Source: Planctomycetota bacterium (GTDB taxonomy: Bacteria > Planctomycetota > Phycisphaerae > Phycisphaerales > SM1A02). From it: DNA of 64,000 nt. A model generated the notes under the pieces. That model had not been told where the DNA came from and did no database searches. It saw nothing but the letters and a program-made list of their open reading frames with translations. The stretch is taken from assembly GCA_022574595.1 (NCBI GenBank), contig JACZRS010000007.1:117125-181124 (forward strand), read 5' to 3'. Positions 18,363 through 27,351 of this stretch are shown piece by piece. The stretch's first letter is position 1. Every line of letters begins with the position of its first letter. The position numbers were made by a program, and so were the translations under genes.

Positions 18363-18416
18363 CTTCAGGAGTCAGGTTGCTCGGAATCCGCCTATGGCGG
18401 GAGTCAGGAGTCAGGG
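18363..18416. repeat. GGAGTCA-type tandem repeat, second block
   Basis: The segment contains TTCAGGAGTCAGG, a short hairpin CCGCCTATGGCGG, and GGGAGTCAGGAGTCAGGG. It resembles the block at 9591 and sits in the untranslated stretch between secA and the membrane-protein gene. Confidence 0.7.
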
Positions 18417-18455
18417 AAGAGAAAAAGAGAAAAGAGAAAATGATAGAAGATAAGA

Positions 18456-18496
18456 CCCTCACCCTAGCCCTCTCCCGGGGGGAGAGGGGATATGAG
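18456..18496. repeat. CCCTCTCCC palindromic intergenic repeat overlapping a gene end
   Basis: The element reads CCCTCACCCTAGCCCTCTCC followed by CGGGGGGAGAGGGG, with CCCTCTCCC pairing to GGGAGAGGG. Similar palindromes are dispersed in many bacterial genomes. Here it supplies the last codons of the membrane protein at 18459. Confidence 0.75.
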
Positions 18497-19613
18497 GAAG
18501 AGCAGAGAAATGAATCGCCAATTTCCAAGCAAATATAGCAGCTATGGGGAATACCAAAAGCCACGCACTCCCATGTAAAAATCCTATTTCATAAAATGGT
18601 GCGCTTGCCACGATTAAAATGAAAAACCACAATAGAGTTTTACGCGAACGCTTGATAGTTCTCCCCGGGCCCATGAAAAGTAATATATAGGTGGGGAAGA
18701 TCAGGCTGAAGAATAAGAGAAAACGCATATAAAATTCTTCACCGATGACTAATGGATGATCGATTCTTTGGATTGCCCACGATGCAGCTGCGACGAGAAT
18801 GCCACCAATAATAATCGCTGCATGATTGTTAGTATTTGTTAGTCTCAATTGAGATATGTGCGCTGCTAATGTAAAAATTATCTGAACGAAAATGTGCGCT
18901 GCAATTAGTGTGGTTAAGCCTGTGGTAACTGAAAGTGAATACGCACAGGTTAGTAAGATCATCACAGTGAAACTTAAACCGAACACTGCGAATGCGTGCT
19001 TGCTTGGGGTTTGGCATCTTGCGTGGTGGAAGGTTAAATCTAAATAAGGGCAAAGCATGAAACCGAATGCGATTACAAGCGCCATCCATGGTAACTGGTT
19101 TCGTGGTAATTCACCAGAAAATGAAATCTCATCAAGCGGTGCGAGTCCTAATTGCACAAATGCTGCAAGAGAAATTGCGTAGGTGATTACTGCTGCTATG
19201 AGCCAAAATCGCCTGGGCGTGTAACTAATAGCATAGGCAACTGCAAGAACTGCACAGGCTAAAACAACTCCAAGATATGTCTCAAATCCTTGGGCAATAA
19301 AATTGGGCAAAGGTAACTTTGCGGTTTCAACAAGAAACGGAATGAAGAACATGTGATAGGCGATAACGATATACGAAAACCAGCGCATCGCAGTTATGTG
19401 TTTTCGCGTTATGTCTTCGCTGGTCTTTTTATTTACGAAGTATCCAAACGCTGCGCAACCTAGTACGTTTGGAACAGCAAAGACAATGAAACCCCACCAG
19501 CCGAACTGCCTTAGAAAGATAATCGGCAGGAACATGCCGATACACCATGTCCAACTGCAGGCGCAGAACAATCCCCAGCCGATGGTTGACAGCGCGTGCT
19601 TGGTATGGTTCAC
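18459..19613 (-). CDS. Multi-pass membrane protein of unknown function
   Basis: The 384-residue product is almost entirely hydrophobic, with about ten predicted membrane spans (for example WGFIVFAVPNVLGCAAFGYF, GVVLACAVLAVAYAISY and LLWFFILIVASAPFYEIGF) and short polar loops. I do not recognise the family. It starts with GTG at 19613, overlapping the TGA of the upstream DUF4442-like gene by four bases, so translation is probably coupled. The last 13 residues, LPHIPSPPGRGLG, are encoded by an intergenic palindromic repeat, meaning the original stop was displaced and the natural C-terminus lies near HFSA. Confidence 0.8.
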   Translation of the reverse strand: MNHTKHALSTIGWGLFCACSWTWCIGMFLPIIFLRQFGWWGFIVFAVPNVLGCAAFGYFVNKKTSEDITRKHITAMRWFSYIVIAYHMFFIPFLVETAKLPLPNFIAQGFETYLGVVLACAVLAVAYAISYTPRRFWLIAAVITYAISLAAFVQLGLAPLDEISFSGELPRNQLPWMALVIAFGFMLCPYLDLTFHHARCQTPSKHAFAVFGLSFTVMILLTCAYSLSVTTGLTTLIAAHIFVQIIFTLAAHISQLRLTNTNNHAAIIIGGILVAAASWAIQRIDHPLVIGEEFYMRFLLFFSLIFPTYILLFMGPGRTIKRSRKTLLWFFILIVASAPFYEIGFLHGSAWLLVFPIAAIFAWKLAIHFSALPHIPSPPGRGLG

Positions 19614-20257
19614 TTTTTCTTATTACGAGCTGCTCGTTTTCGGAGCATCGATTTAGGTGTGCAGTGGAATGTGATAACGCATCGGCCCACGCGTACTTCC
19701 TTGCCGCGTTTCTTAAGTTGCTGACGGATGGCAAGCTCCAGGTCGATATTAAACTCTGTGCCTGCATCAAGTCTTTGCTGCAAGTCTTCGGTCTCCACGA
19801 TTTCATAAACAGCCGGCCCTCGACACGGCCTCAGGAACTTGTACTTCATTTCCTTGCAAACAACAATGAAGTCGCTGCCACACTTTGCGAAAAGGTACAT
19901 GCCTGCTGCGACTTCCGAATTGCCTAGTAAGGCAGCACCAGCCATAGCGTTATACCAGTTTCGATTGATCCGCTTAAATGGAAGTACCGCAGTAAAGCGC
20001 TTGGAGTCCAGGCGTTTCATGGCAATGCCGGACCTGAATGCGTAAGGAAGCCAAATCAGCGAGCAGACCCTGTGCCAGAAATTATTCTTGGTGCTAAGCT
20101 GGCTTATGAAGGCCTCTACGCGATACATAAATCTGCGGTCTTCGCGCGTAATTGATGCTAGTCCCGGTGGGGCACCGGAGGTTTTACTAATGGTTTGGTC
20201 TAGCTTGGCGGTTGTCACAATAAGGTCTTCGTGGGGTTCAAATTCACCTGCAAGCAA
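19610..20257 (-). CDS. DUF4442-like hotdog-fold protein (putative thioesterase family)
   Basis: The central part resembles DUF4442/YiiD-C type hotdog domains: LIWLPYAFRSGIAMKRLDS, then KRINRNWYNAMAGAALLGNS with the conserved N and G residues and EVAAGMYLF. The family belongs to the acyl-CoA thioesterase superfamily, though catalysis has rarely been shown. A basic tail (SMLRKRAARNKKK) closes the protein. The reading frame begins with TTG at 20257, which is uncertain; a downstream ATG at the MYRVEAF position would remove a 40-residue leader. It is coupled to the membrane protein gene that follows. The neighbouring isomerase gene is divergent. Confidence 0.72.
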   Translation of the reverse strand: MLAGEFEPHEDLIVTTAKLDQTISKTSGAPPGLASITREDRRFMYRVEAFISQLSTKNNFWHRVCSLIWLPYAFRSGIAMKRLDSKRFTAVLPFKRINRNWYNAMAGAALLGNSEVAAGMYLFAKCGSDFIVVCKEMKYKFLRPCRGPAVYEIVETEDLQQRLDAGTEFNIDLELAIRQQLKKRGKEVRVGRCVITFHCTPKSMLRKRAARNKKK

Positions 20258-20394
20258 AATGCAGCAACTGACGTGTTTGGCTATGCTAGACTTCCAAAGC
20301 CGATTGTGCCAGCCAATAGCTTGTAGATTGGCTATGTTGGCCTTTTGGCAGCAAAAACGAGCCTCAAATCAAGCAGGATGGGCAGAAGATAGAT

Positions 20395-21231
20395 ATGAGC
20401 AATGCAGGAATCACACGAATTGGCGTTTGCAGTTGGAGCATGCGACCAGCCACTCCCAAAGCGCTAATTGAGGCTCTAAAGACCCTTGAGATCAATTCGG
20501 TGCAGCTTGCCTTGGGGCCAATACTGGAAAACCCCGCAGTTTGGGAGGGAGTTATTGAGGAGCTACGCCTGGCAGATATACAGTTAGCAAGCGGCATGAT
20601 GGCCACACTGGATGAGGACTACAGCTCGCTCGACTCCATCGCAAGAACCGGCGGAATTCGCCCTGATACGACTTGGCAAGCAAATCGAAGTCATGCACAG
20701 AGGATTGCAGAACTTGCGGCTAGATCCAATATCAATCTAGTAACTTTCCATGGTGGCTTCATTCCAGAAGATTGCAACGACCCCCAGCGAGCAAAGCTAC
20801 TCGATCGTTTAAGGGTGGTAGCAAATATTTTCCAAGATCAAAGTGTGATGCTGGGCCTTGAAACTGGCCAGGAATCTGCCAAAACCCTAATTGACGCACT
20901 TGTTGATTTAGATCACCCAAACATCGGCGTGAACTTTGATCCTGCAAACATGATTCTCTATGGCAAAGGTGAACCGGTGGAAGCTTTGCGATTACTATCA
21001 CAGTTTGTTGTGCAGATTCATGTTAAGGATGCGTTGCCTACGAAAACTCCAGGGACTTGGGGAAGCGAGGTTCCAGCCGGTAAAGGCGCAGTTGATTGGG
21101 ATGCGTTCTTTGATATTGCTAATGCGATTGATCCGCCAGTAAATTTCATAATTGAGCGAGAAGCCGGTGTGGATCGCACAGATGATATTACTGCTGCGCG
21201 TGATTTGATAAAGGCGAAAGGAATAATCTAA
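20395..21231 (+). CDS. Sugar phosphate isomerase/epimerase-like TIM barrel (cytoplasmic)
   Basis: This 278-residue xylose-isomerase-like TIM barrel has no signal peptide and begins MSNAGITRIGVCSWSM. Landmarks are NLVTFHGGF, VMLGLETGQESA with the metal-ligand glutamate, HPNIGVNFDPANMILYG with a conserved Asp, and VQIHVKDAL, ending FIIEREAG. Such proteins isomerise or epimerise sugars with a divalent metal. The stop overlaps the start of the gamma-glutamyltransferase gene by one base (TAATG), so both are expressed together, although no metabolic link between them is obvious. Confidence 0.88.
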   Translation: MSNAGITRIGVCSWSMRPATPKALIEALKTLEINSVQLALGPILENPAVWEGVIEELRLADIQLASGMMATLDEDYSSLDSIARTGGIRPDTTWQANRSHAQRIAELAARSNINLVTFHGGFIPEDCNDPQRAKLLDRLRVVANIFQDQSVMLGLETGQESAKTLIDALVDLDHPNIGVNFDPANMILYGKGEPVEALRLLSQFVVQIHVKDALPTKTPGTWGSEVPAGKGAVDWDAFFDIANAIDPPVNFIIEREAGVDRTDDITAARDLIKAKGII

Positions 21232-22952
21232 TGAGAACTCAATTCGTTTGTTGTGCAACTTGCATATTTGGGGTAATTGCCACATCAGCTGATTCGCTAT
21301 TTGCACAACAGTTGCAACCATATAAGCATGCAGCAGTTGCAGCCGATCATCCAGTTGCTTCCCAAGCAGGGCTTGAAATGCTAAAACTTGGCGGGAATGC
21401 GGTAGATGCAGCAGTAGCGACGAGCTTTTGTCTATCGGTGGTTCGGCCATACTCCTGTGGGATCGGCGGTGGGGGGTTTATGGTTATATATATCCCTGGC
21501 AAAGATGGTGCTTCAGAAGTTGCGATTGCAATCAATTACAGGGAAATGTCGCCGCAAGCGGTTGGTCCGGATTATTACGTCAAGCTAAATAATGCTAGCG
21601 CTAGTAGAGATGGACATCATTCCGTGGGCGTGCCCGGCAGCGTTGCGGGCTTATTGTGGGCGCTTGATAATTACGGGAGTATGGAGCGAGTAGTAGTGCT
21701 GGCTCCTGCAATTCGCGCAGCTGAAAAAGGGTTTGCAGCCGATGCTAATCACATTTCAGCTGGGCAAACATTGCAAAGAAGGCTTGAGTCGAGCCATGAA
21801 CTTAAAAAAAGTGCTGAGTATCTATGGCAACAGCTTCATCATAATGGTGAAATAAAAATCGGCGATACTATTACAAACCCAGATCAAGCGCGTGCGCTGA
21901 AACTTATCGCAGCCCAAGGTGTTCATGCGTTTTATCAAGGGGAAATTGCCAACACAATTGTGCAAATGATGAAACAGAATAACGGGCCTATTACAAGTGT
22001 AGACTTAGCTGAATATGAAATTCACGTAGGTAAGCCGCTGCGAGGGAAGTTTCAAGGGAATGAAATTATTTCCATGCCGCCGCCTAGTAGTGGGGGTGTA
22101 GCCATGCAGCAGATCTTTGGCCTTGTTCAAAGAAACTTTGAGCAAATTAAAGATGCCCCTCACAATAGTGCTCCGTACATACATCTGCTAACCGAAGCTA
22201 TGAAACACGCGTTTGCAGATCGAGCAGAATGGCTTGCGGATGCTGCGTTTGTTGAGGTGCCGATCGATCAGCTATTAGATAGTAAATATCTAGATCAGCT
22301 CGCCAATTCAATATCAATGGGAAAAACAAATGCGCCAGAGTTTTATGGCACAAATGGAACGGTAATCGAAGATGGCGGGACCAGTCACCTATCCGTAGTT
22401 GATGCCAACGGCATGGCTGTGGCCTGCACTGAAACTGTAAACCTAACTTATGGTTCGCTTGTTGTTGTACCGGGCTTTGGTTTTGTGCTGAATGATGAGA
22501 TGGACGATTTTACCACTGTGCCGGGCCAGCCCAATGCCTTTGGCCTGATTCAATCCGATCGCAATCTGCCAGCTCCCGGAAAGCGCCCACTTAGCAGCAT
22601 GTCGCCAACTATTGTTGTGAGGGACGGTAAAGTAGTCCTTGTTGCTGGAGCATCAGGCGGTCCTCGTATCATTACAGGAACAATTCAATGTTTACTAAAT
22701 TGTCTTTTGTTTGATATGGATCCCAATCAGGCTGTAGCTGAGCCACGTTTTCATCATCAATGGCTTCCGAATCAACTCCTGTTTGAAGCAGGGTCTATTG
22801 ATTCGATTGCTCGAGAAAAATTATTACTACTTGGCCATGTATTACAACCAGCTGGCAGAAGCGTAGGTGTAGTACAACTAATAAAAGTAGATGCCGATGG
22901 CCTCCGTGCCGCCAGCGACCCAAGAAAAGGCGGCAAACCTGCGGGGTATTAG
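21231..22952 (+). CDS. ggt: Gamma-glutamyltransferase (gamma-glutamyl hydrolase/transpeptidase)
   Basis: GGT cleaves the gamma-glutamyl bond of glutathione and related peptides. An N-terminal signal peptide (CCATCIFGVIATSADSLFAQ) implies periplasmic location. The large-subunit region contains HPVASQAGLEMLKLGGNAVD and CGIGGGGFM. The proenzyme cleavage site and nucleophile is Thr384 in DGGTSHLSVVD, where TTHFSVVD is usual. The small subunit has the oxyanion-site region KRPLSSMSPTIV and GASGGPRIITG. Length (573 aa) is normal. It overlaps the upstream isomerase gene by one base. Nothing unusual is seen apart from the Ser following the catalytic Thr. Confidence 0.95.
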   Translation: MRTQFVCCATCIFGVIATSADSLFAQQLQPYKHAAVAADHPVASQAGLEMLKLGGNAVDAAVATSFCLSVVRPYSCGIGGGGFMVIYIPGKDGASEVAIAINYREMSPQAVGPDYYVKLNNASASRDGHHSVGVPGSVAGLLWALDNYGSMERVVVLAPAIRAAEKGFAADANHISAGQTLQRRLESSHELKKSAEYLWQQLHHNGEIKIGDTITNPDQARALKLIAAQGVHAFYQGEIANTIVQMMKQNNGPITSVDLAEYEIHVGKPLRGKFQGNEIISMPPPSSGGVAMQQIFGLVQRNFEQIKDAPHNSAPYIHLLTEAMKHAFADRAEWLADAAFVEVPIDQLLDSKYLDQLANSISMGKTNAPEFYGTNGTVIEDGGTSHLSVVDANGMAVACTETVNLTYGSLVVVPGFGFVLNDEMDDFTTVPGQPNAFGLIQSDRNLPAPGKRPLSSMSPTIVVRDGKVVLVAGASGGPRIITGTIQCLLNCLLFDMDPNQAVAEPRFHHQWLPNQLLFEAGSIDSIAREKLLLLGHVLQPAGRSVGVVQLIKVDADGLRAASDPRKGGKPAGY

Positions 22953-23034
22953 GGTAACTTGTAGAGAAACCCATCTGAATTTATCAGTCATAGAAGCAAT
23001 TCTGAGAAACGTGCTCGTCTTGTATGCTGGTTCT

Positions 23035-24816
23035 TTATTCACACGGCCCCCAGTTGGCTAAGAGGAAGAGCAGGTCGCTGGTGACGACAAAACCATCGTC
23101 ATTAAAGTCAGCTATACAGCATCCTTTCTCGCACAGACCCCACTCAGCTAAGAGTGATAGTAGATCAAGCGTACCCACAACACCATCACCGGAGATGTCA
23201 GCAATTTTGATTTGCTCAACCGGATCAAACTGATATTCGTACGCGCCCATATCCACAACCACTGGCGCACCGCAGCCAGTATCGAAGTCGTTTTCATCTG
23301 CGTTGAATCGAGGGTTGCCGTCTAGATCAACAGGGAACAGTTCACACGTTCTACCGTCTGCATCGTAATCGTTGCTATCGATCGGCACTCGCCAGTTGTG
23401 TCCAGCGTCGATGCACGGTGAGCCTGGCGAAAGGCGATAATCGTCGTTCACAGAATCGATGAATAGTGGGTCGTCATTGATGTTACCAGTGCCTTTCCAA
23501 CCGCTTTGAACATCGCAAAAGGTTACTCTAGGTGGGGAACTGATTACTTCAATCTGGTCTGGTACGTTATCCCATAGAATACAATTGTAAATGTCAGAGA
23601 ATAAACCTGAGGCGAAATATATGGCGCCACCACTATTAGACGCTGAGTTATAAACAAAAGTTGAATTAGTTGTCGAGATGCTGTCACCTCCAGCGTAGAA
23701 AGCAATTGCCCCACCTCTGGTGCCGATGTTGTGCTTGAATAAACAATCTATGATTTTGAGGTCTGCGGAAAAGTTGTAAATAGCGCCGCCTCTATGCCCA
23801 AGATTTGAGTCGAAGGTGCATTTGATGATGGTAGCATTGGTCTTTAGCACGTTTGGGCCGGTGTTGTGAAGTGCCCCACCATGCCTTGAAGCATCCGGGT
23901 TGATCTGGTTGCCAACAAAGGTGCAATTAACGAGCAGTAGAGTTCCTTGATTAAAAATACTGTTGCCAAAGTTGTTGGTGAATGTGCTATCGGCAATTGA
24001 TACAGTTGCGTTATCAATATACAAGCAACTTCCGCGAGCTGACCAGTTATCGCTAAAGGAGCAATTAGTGAATGACGCTGATGTCTTATTGCTTAGAGCC
24101 AGGCCACCGCCCCTATTGCGTCCTACATTGTTGGTAAAGTCGCAAAGAACGACCTGTAGGCTTCCTTCGATGAGCAACAGGCCTCCACCGGCATTGACGC
24201 CGCTGCCACTCCAGGCGAAATTGTCCCGGAACCGGCAGTTGCTAAGTAGCAACTCTCCGGACGTAACGTACATGCCCGCACCGCCCAAGCCTGCCTGTTC
24301 GGAATTGGAATGCCCCGCTTTGACTGTCAATCCTTCAAACAATGTGTCAACCACAAGATCGTTGCCATATACAACGTGGTAACTATTCTCGTCGTAGTTT
24401 ATGTAGTCCGGCTTGTCGTCCCCGAGCAGGTCACCGGAAAGGATCGTTTCGTAAAGCTCGAAATCTTGGGCATCGGGATCATCTGCGCCAATACCAGCGT
24501 AACCGCCCATCAGAGAGACACTATTAACGAGACTAAATGTCGCTTCGCGATCGCCGGTGCCTTTGGGGTTGGCCTCATTACGATCGGGTTTGTAGGTTCC
24601 TTGGGCGACGTGGATTTCTGATACGCCGCCTTGTGATGCTGTAGTAAGTGCATCTTGTAGGAAGTGATAGGCTGTATTCCAAGTTAGGCCATCTCCGCCT
24701 GCACCTGCGTCATCATCAACAAACAGTACACCACCTTCTGGTACATTAGCAATTGAAATACTGGCGATGAATAGCGATGCTAAAAGTGAAACGATGGTCT
24801 TACAATAATTGCTCAT
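23035..24816 (-). CDS. Secreted right-handed beta-helix protein with dockerin-like tail
   Basis: A signal peptide (IVSLLASLFIASISIANVP) is followed by GGVLFVDDDAGAGGDGLTWN and a parallel beta-helix of the polymorphic-membrane-protein/choice-of-anchor type, with repeated short motifs such as FTNCSFSDN, FVGNQINPD, CTFDSNLGHRGGAIYN and STFVYNSASNSGGAIYF. A block with DYRLSPGSPCIDAG is typical of this planctomycete class. The C-terminus has two EF-hand-like loops: DISGDGVVGTLDLLSLLAEWG and DFNDDGFVVTSDLLFLLANWG. Function is unknown; cell-surface or extracellular binding is likely. The same tail appears at 25046, 27348 and 57442. Confidence 0.88.
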   Translation of the reverse strand: MSNYCKTIVSLLASLFIASISIANVPEGGVLFVDDDAGAGGDGLTWNTAYHFLQDALTTASQGGVSEIHVAQGTYKPDRNEANPKGTGDREATFSLVNSVSLMGGYAGIGADDPDAQDFELYETILSGDLLGDDKPDYINYDENSYHVVYGNDLVVDTLFEGLTVKAGHSNSEQAGLGGAGMYVTSGELLLSNCRFRDNFAWSGSGVNAGGGLLLIEGSLQVVLCDFTNNVGRNRGGGLALSNKTSASFTNCSFSDNWSARGSCLYIDNATVSIADSTFTNNFGNSIFNQGTLLLVNCTFVGNQINPDASRHGGALHNTGPNVLKTNATIIKCTFDSNLGHRGGAIYNFSADLKIIDCLFKHNIGTRGGAIAFYAGGDSISTTNSTFVYNSASNSGGAIYFASGLFSDIYNCILWDNVPDQIEVISSPPRVTFCDVQSGWKGTGNINDDPLFIDSVNDDYRLSPGSPCIDAGHNWRVPIDSNDYDADGRTCELFPVDLDGNPRFNADENDFDTGCGAPVVVDMGAYEYQFDPVEQIKIADISGDGVVGTLDLLSLLAEWGLCEKGCCIADFNDDGFVVTSDLLFLLANWGPCE

Positions 24817-24921
24817 TCCCTATCCTCCTTTTGTGAGTGTGGGGATGCTCGGTTTCACATAGCATCGCAGCTATATGAGATAAAAGCAACCTTATTATCC
24901 TTGTATCTATGATCGTACATA

Positions 24922-24947
24922 TAAAAACCCCAGGCTTTGGCCTGGGG
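24922..24947 (-). terminator. Rho-independent terminator downstream of the FG-GAP gene
   Basis: Read on the minus strand, an eight-base perfect stem (CCCCAGGC / GCCTGGGG) with loop CAAA is followed by TTTTTATAT. It lies about 100 bases past the stop of the gene at 25046. Confidence 0.85.
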
Positions 24948-25003
24948 ATTGGGTTTTGTTTATAAATGATGTGGAATTTACTGTTGGAAGCAGTTTTACC
25001 ATT

Positions 25004-25031
25004 ACTCGTAGGGTCAAGCCCTACGGCTAAA
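25004..25031. repeat. Intergenic palindrome, copy 2 (TAGCCGTAGGG type)
   Basis: On the minus strand this reads TAGCCGTAGGGCTTGACCC then TACGAGTAA; it is the second copy of the element at 18263 and pairs CGTAGGG with CCCTACG. Confidence 0.65.
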
Positions 25032-25045
25032 CGGGGACTTCTTGA

Positions 25046-26755
25046 TTATCCCCAATTACTAAAGAGTACCAATAAATCACTTGTGCCAACTGTGCAATCG
25101 TCATCTAGATCAGCTGGGCAATCATTACAATCACCACACGCTCCCCACTGAGCAAACAGTAGTAGGAGATCGGTAGTGCTGACAACTCCATCACCATCGA
25201 GATCGCCTAGAACTCCGCCGATTGTAAACGACAGTGTTTTACCAAAGCCGACGTTGTCCGCATGATCTACCGCTTCCACGGAATACTCGACAAATCCACC
25301 TCTGGGTTGTCCGGGGATTTCGCCGCGCCAAAGTGAATTGCCGCTCCACATCATTGTGACTTGTTCATCAGGTCCGCCGTCAACTGTATAGTTGAGATAG
25401 ATTCCCTTATCGTAAAAGCCGCGATCCGATGAAACCGAATCATAAATAGCAGTTCTTACTACATATGGTCCGGTGTTATCGTCAGTATCATCTAGCTGTT
25501 CGGTATTGACAATGTTGGGCGGGATAGTGTCGATCGGGCCATTATTGATATAGATCCGATTCTGGAATGATCCTGATTCGCCCTGTGCGGTCACAATATC
25601 CAAGCGTCCATCACCGGTTAAATCTGCAACACCAATATCAAGACTGGCATCGCTAAATCCTGTAATTAGACCAGTAACCTGCGTGAAATTGCCAGCGCCG
25701 TCGTTGTTATAGATTTTTTCAGCACCTTGGAACAGAGCAGCGATGATGAAATCCATATCTCCATCGTTGTCGTAATCAAAGAACTTACTGTCATTGTCAT
25801 CAATGCTAGGATTTGGATCGATTTGGCCGCTGACATTTATGAATCCGTGGCCGTTATTTAACAAGAGTATTTCTGAATTTCCCGTTCCGCCATTTGCCCC
25901 GAGTAAATCCAACAGACCGTCACCGTTGATATCACCAAAGTCATATGAATAGCAATTGCTATCCGCCGGCACGAGATTTGAGGCATCACTAAAAATGCCA
26001 GCGCCATTATTTCTGTATAGCTTGCTTTGATCGTTAGCTGTGCTACCCGTTCTGATATCCAAGTCAAAGTCACCGTCATAATCACCAAAGATCGCATCTT
26101 GTGGCTCACAAACATTGCCTAGAGGATGACGCGATGCGGTTTCATCTGTGAAAAAACCATTACCATCGTTGATATAGATTCGATTCTGACCACAGCCGAA
26201 GCGATTGGTTGGTCCGCCATTGGTGAAGTAAAGATCCAGATCGCCATCGTTATCAATGTCACCAAACTGGCCACGTGTGCTGCTCATGGTTATAGGTGGA
26301 AGTCGATCATGTGATTCGTTGGTAAAGAACCCAGCACCGTCATTAATTAGCAGTCCAGGAAGTGCGTTGAAATCGTTTGCCACGACGATGTCTACATATC
26401 CATCGTTGTCAACATCACCAAATTCAACACCACGTGCTCTGAAGGTAAGTCCACCGGTTCGTGCAATTGTTTCATCCGTGAAAATACCAACGCCGTTGTT
26501 GATATAGATTCGTAGCATTTGAGGAGTACCTGGGCTTGAGAAATTGCCGCCGTTAGCAAATGCGATATCCAGATCGCCATCATTATCGATGTCTGCAAAC
26601 GAAATCTGATTTGTATAATCAGTCGGGTTTGGGCTAGGGAAGTTGACAGAAGTCTGTTCAACAAATTGGATGCCGCCAGCAAATGCGAAGCAGCTTAATG
26701 CTCCAAAGCTTACAGAAATAGCCAGAACCGAATGTGTGGGGAATGAATTTGACAC
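25046..26755 (-). CDS. Secreted FG-GAP/VCBS repeat beta-propeller with dockerin-like tail
   Basis: A signal peptide (LAISVSFGALSCFAFAGGI) precedes a series of about seven FG-GAP/VCBS-type calcium-binding blades, each with a D-x-DxDGDxD loop: DIDNDGDLDIAFANGG, DVDNDGYVDIVVANDF, DIDNDGDLDLYFTNGG, DYDGDFDLDIRTGS, DINGDGLLDLLGANGG and further ones. A beta-sandwich-like region (YSVEAVDHADNVGFGKTLSF) follows. The C-terminus has two dockerin-like loops, DLDGDGVVSTTDLLLLFAQWG and DLDDDCTVGTSDLLVLFSNWG. Such proteins are extracellular; the ligand is unknown. It is monocistronic, with a terminator at 24922. Confidence 0.92.
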   Translation of the reverse strand: MSNSFPTHSVLAISVSFGALSCFAFAGGIQFVEQTSVNFPSPNPTDYTNQISFADIDNDGDLDIAFANGGNFSSPGTPQMLRIYINNGVGIFTDETIARTGGLTFRARGVEFGDVDNDGYVDIVVANDFNALPGLLINDGAGFFTNESHDRLPPITMSSTRGQFGDIDNDGDLDLYFTNGGPTNRFGCGQNRIYINDGNGFFTDETASRHPLGNVCEPQDAIFGDYDGDFDLDIRTGSTANDQSKLYRNNGAGIFSDASNLVPADSNCYSYDFGDINGDGLLDLLGANGGTGNSEILLLNNGHGFINVSGQIDPNPSIDDNDSKFFDYDNDGDMDFIIAALFQGAEKIYNNDGAGNFTQVTGLITGFSDASLDIGVADLTGDGRLDIVTAQGESGSFQNRIYINNGPIDTIPPNIVNTEQLDDTDDNTGPYVVRTAIYDSVSSDRGFYDKGIYLNYTVDGGPDEQVTMMWSGNSLWRGEIPGQPRGGFVEYSVEAVDHADNVGFGKTLSFTIGGVLGDLDGDGVVSTTDLLLLFAQWGACGDCNDCPADLDDDCTVGTSDLLVLFSNWG

Positions 26756-27051
26756 GTGGATTTCCTTCTTGTGAGGGCTTAGGCAAGGCTATTTGGTGCT
26801 ACTAAGGTACAAATAATTCTTTGATTGCAGAGTACTTCCTGCCAGTTGAGCGTCAGGAAGATTCACTCAAGACTGAGAGTTTAACACGATATTGGGTGAA
26901 ATCTCAAGGAAATTTAGCAAGGTGAGATCTTTGCTAGACGATTTGGCAATCGTGGCAAGGCTGATGTGGGTAAATAGGTATTCCTACATAGCTCAAAATC
27001 GCTCGTTGCGGTGCCTACAATCTCTATATAGCAAACTAGACGTGTTCTCCA

Positions 27052-27351
27052 ATGCCAACTTACGTATACCAAGTAATCACCGATGACGACTCAGAAAGCG
27101 AGATCTTCGAGGTATTTCAGAAGATGTCTGATGATCCATTGACTAAGCACCCCGAAACTGGGCAGCCTGTTAAGCGCATAATTCAGCCGCCTAATGTTGC
27201 GGGCAAGTGGTCGGATCAGGGTACCAAGAAAATGCTCAGCAATGAGAATCTTGATCGAATCGGATTCACCAAGTATGAGCGATCCAGCGATGGCACTTAT
27301 GAGAAGAAAGCAGGCAAGGGACCTCGCTTTATTAGCAAAGATGACTATTAA
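27052..27351 (+). CDS. FmdB-like small protein lacking all zinc-binding cysteines
   Basis: The 99-residue protein starts MPTYVYQVI and contains FEVFQKMSDDPLTKHPETGQ followed by PVKRII, which aligns with the usual FmdB-family zinc-ribbon protein. In that family the two CxxC pairs lie after the first strand and in a CPECGG segment. Here the first pair is absent and the second is replaced by HPETGQ; no cysteine exists in the protein. The C-terminal half (KYERSSDGTYEKKAGKGPRF) is basic. A non-metal, possibly ribosome- or nucleic-acid-associated role is plausible. Its stop overlaps by four bases the convergent gene at 27348. Confidence 0.75.
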   Translation: MPTYVYQVITDDDSESEIFEVFQKMSDDPLTKHPETGQPVKRIIQPPNVAGKWSDQGTKKMLSNENLDRIGFTKYERSSDGTYEKKAGKGPRFISKDDY

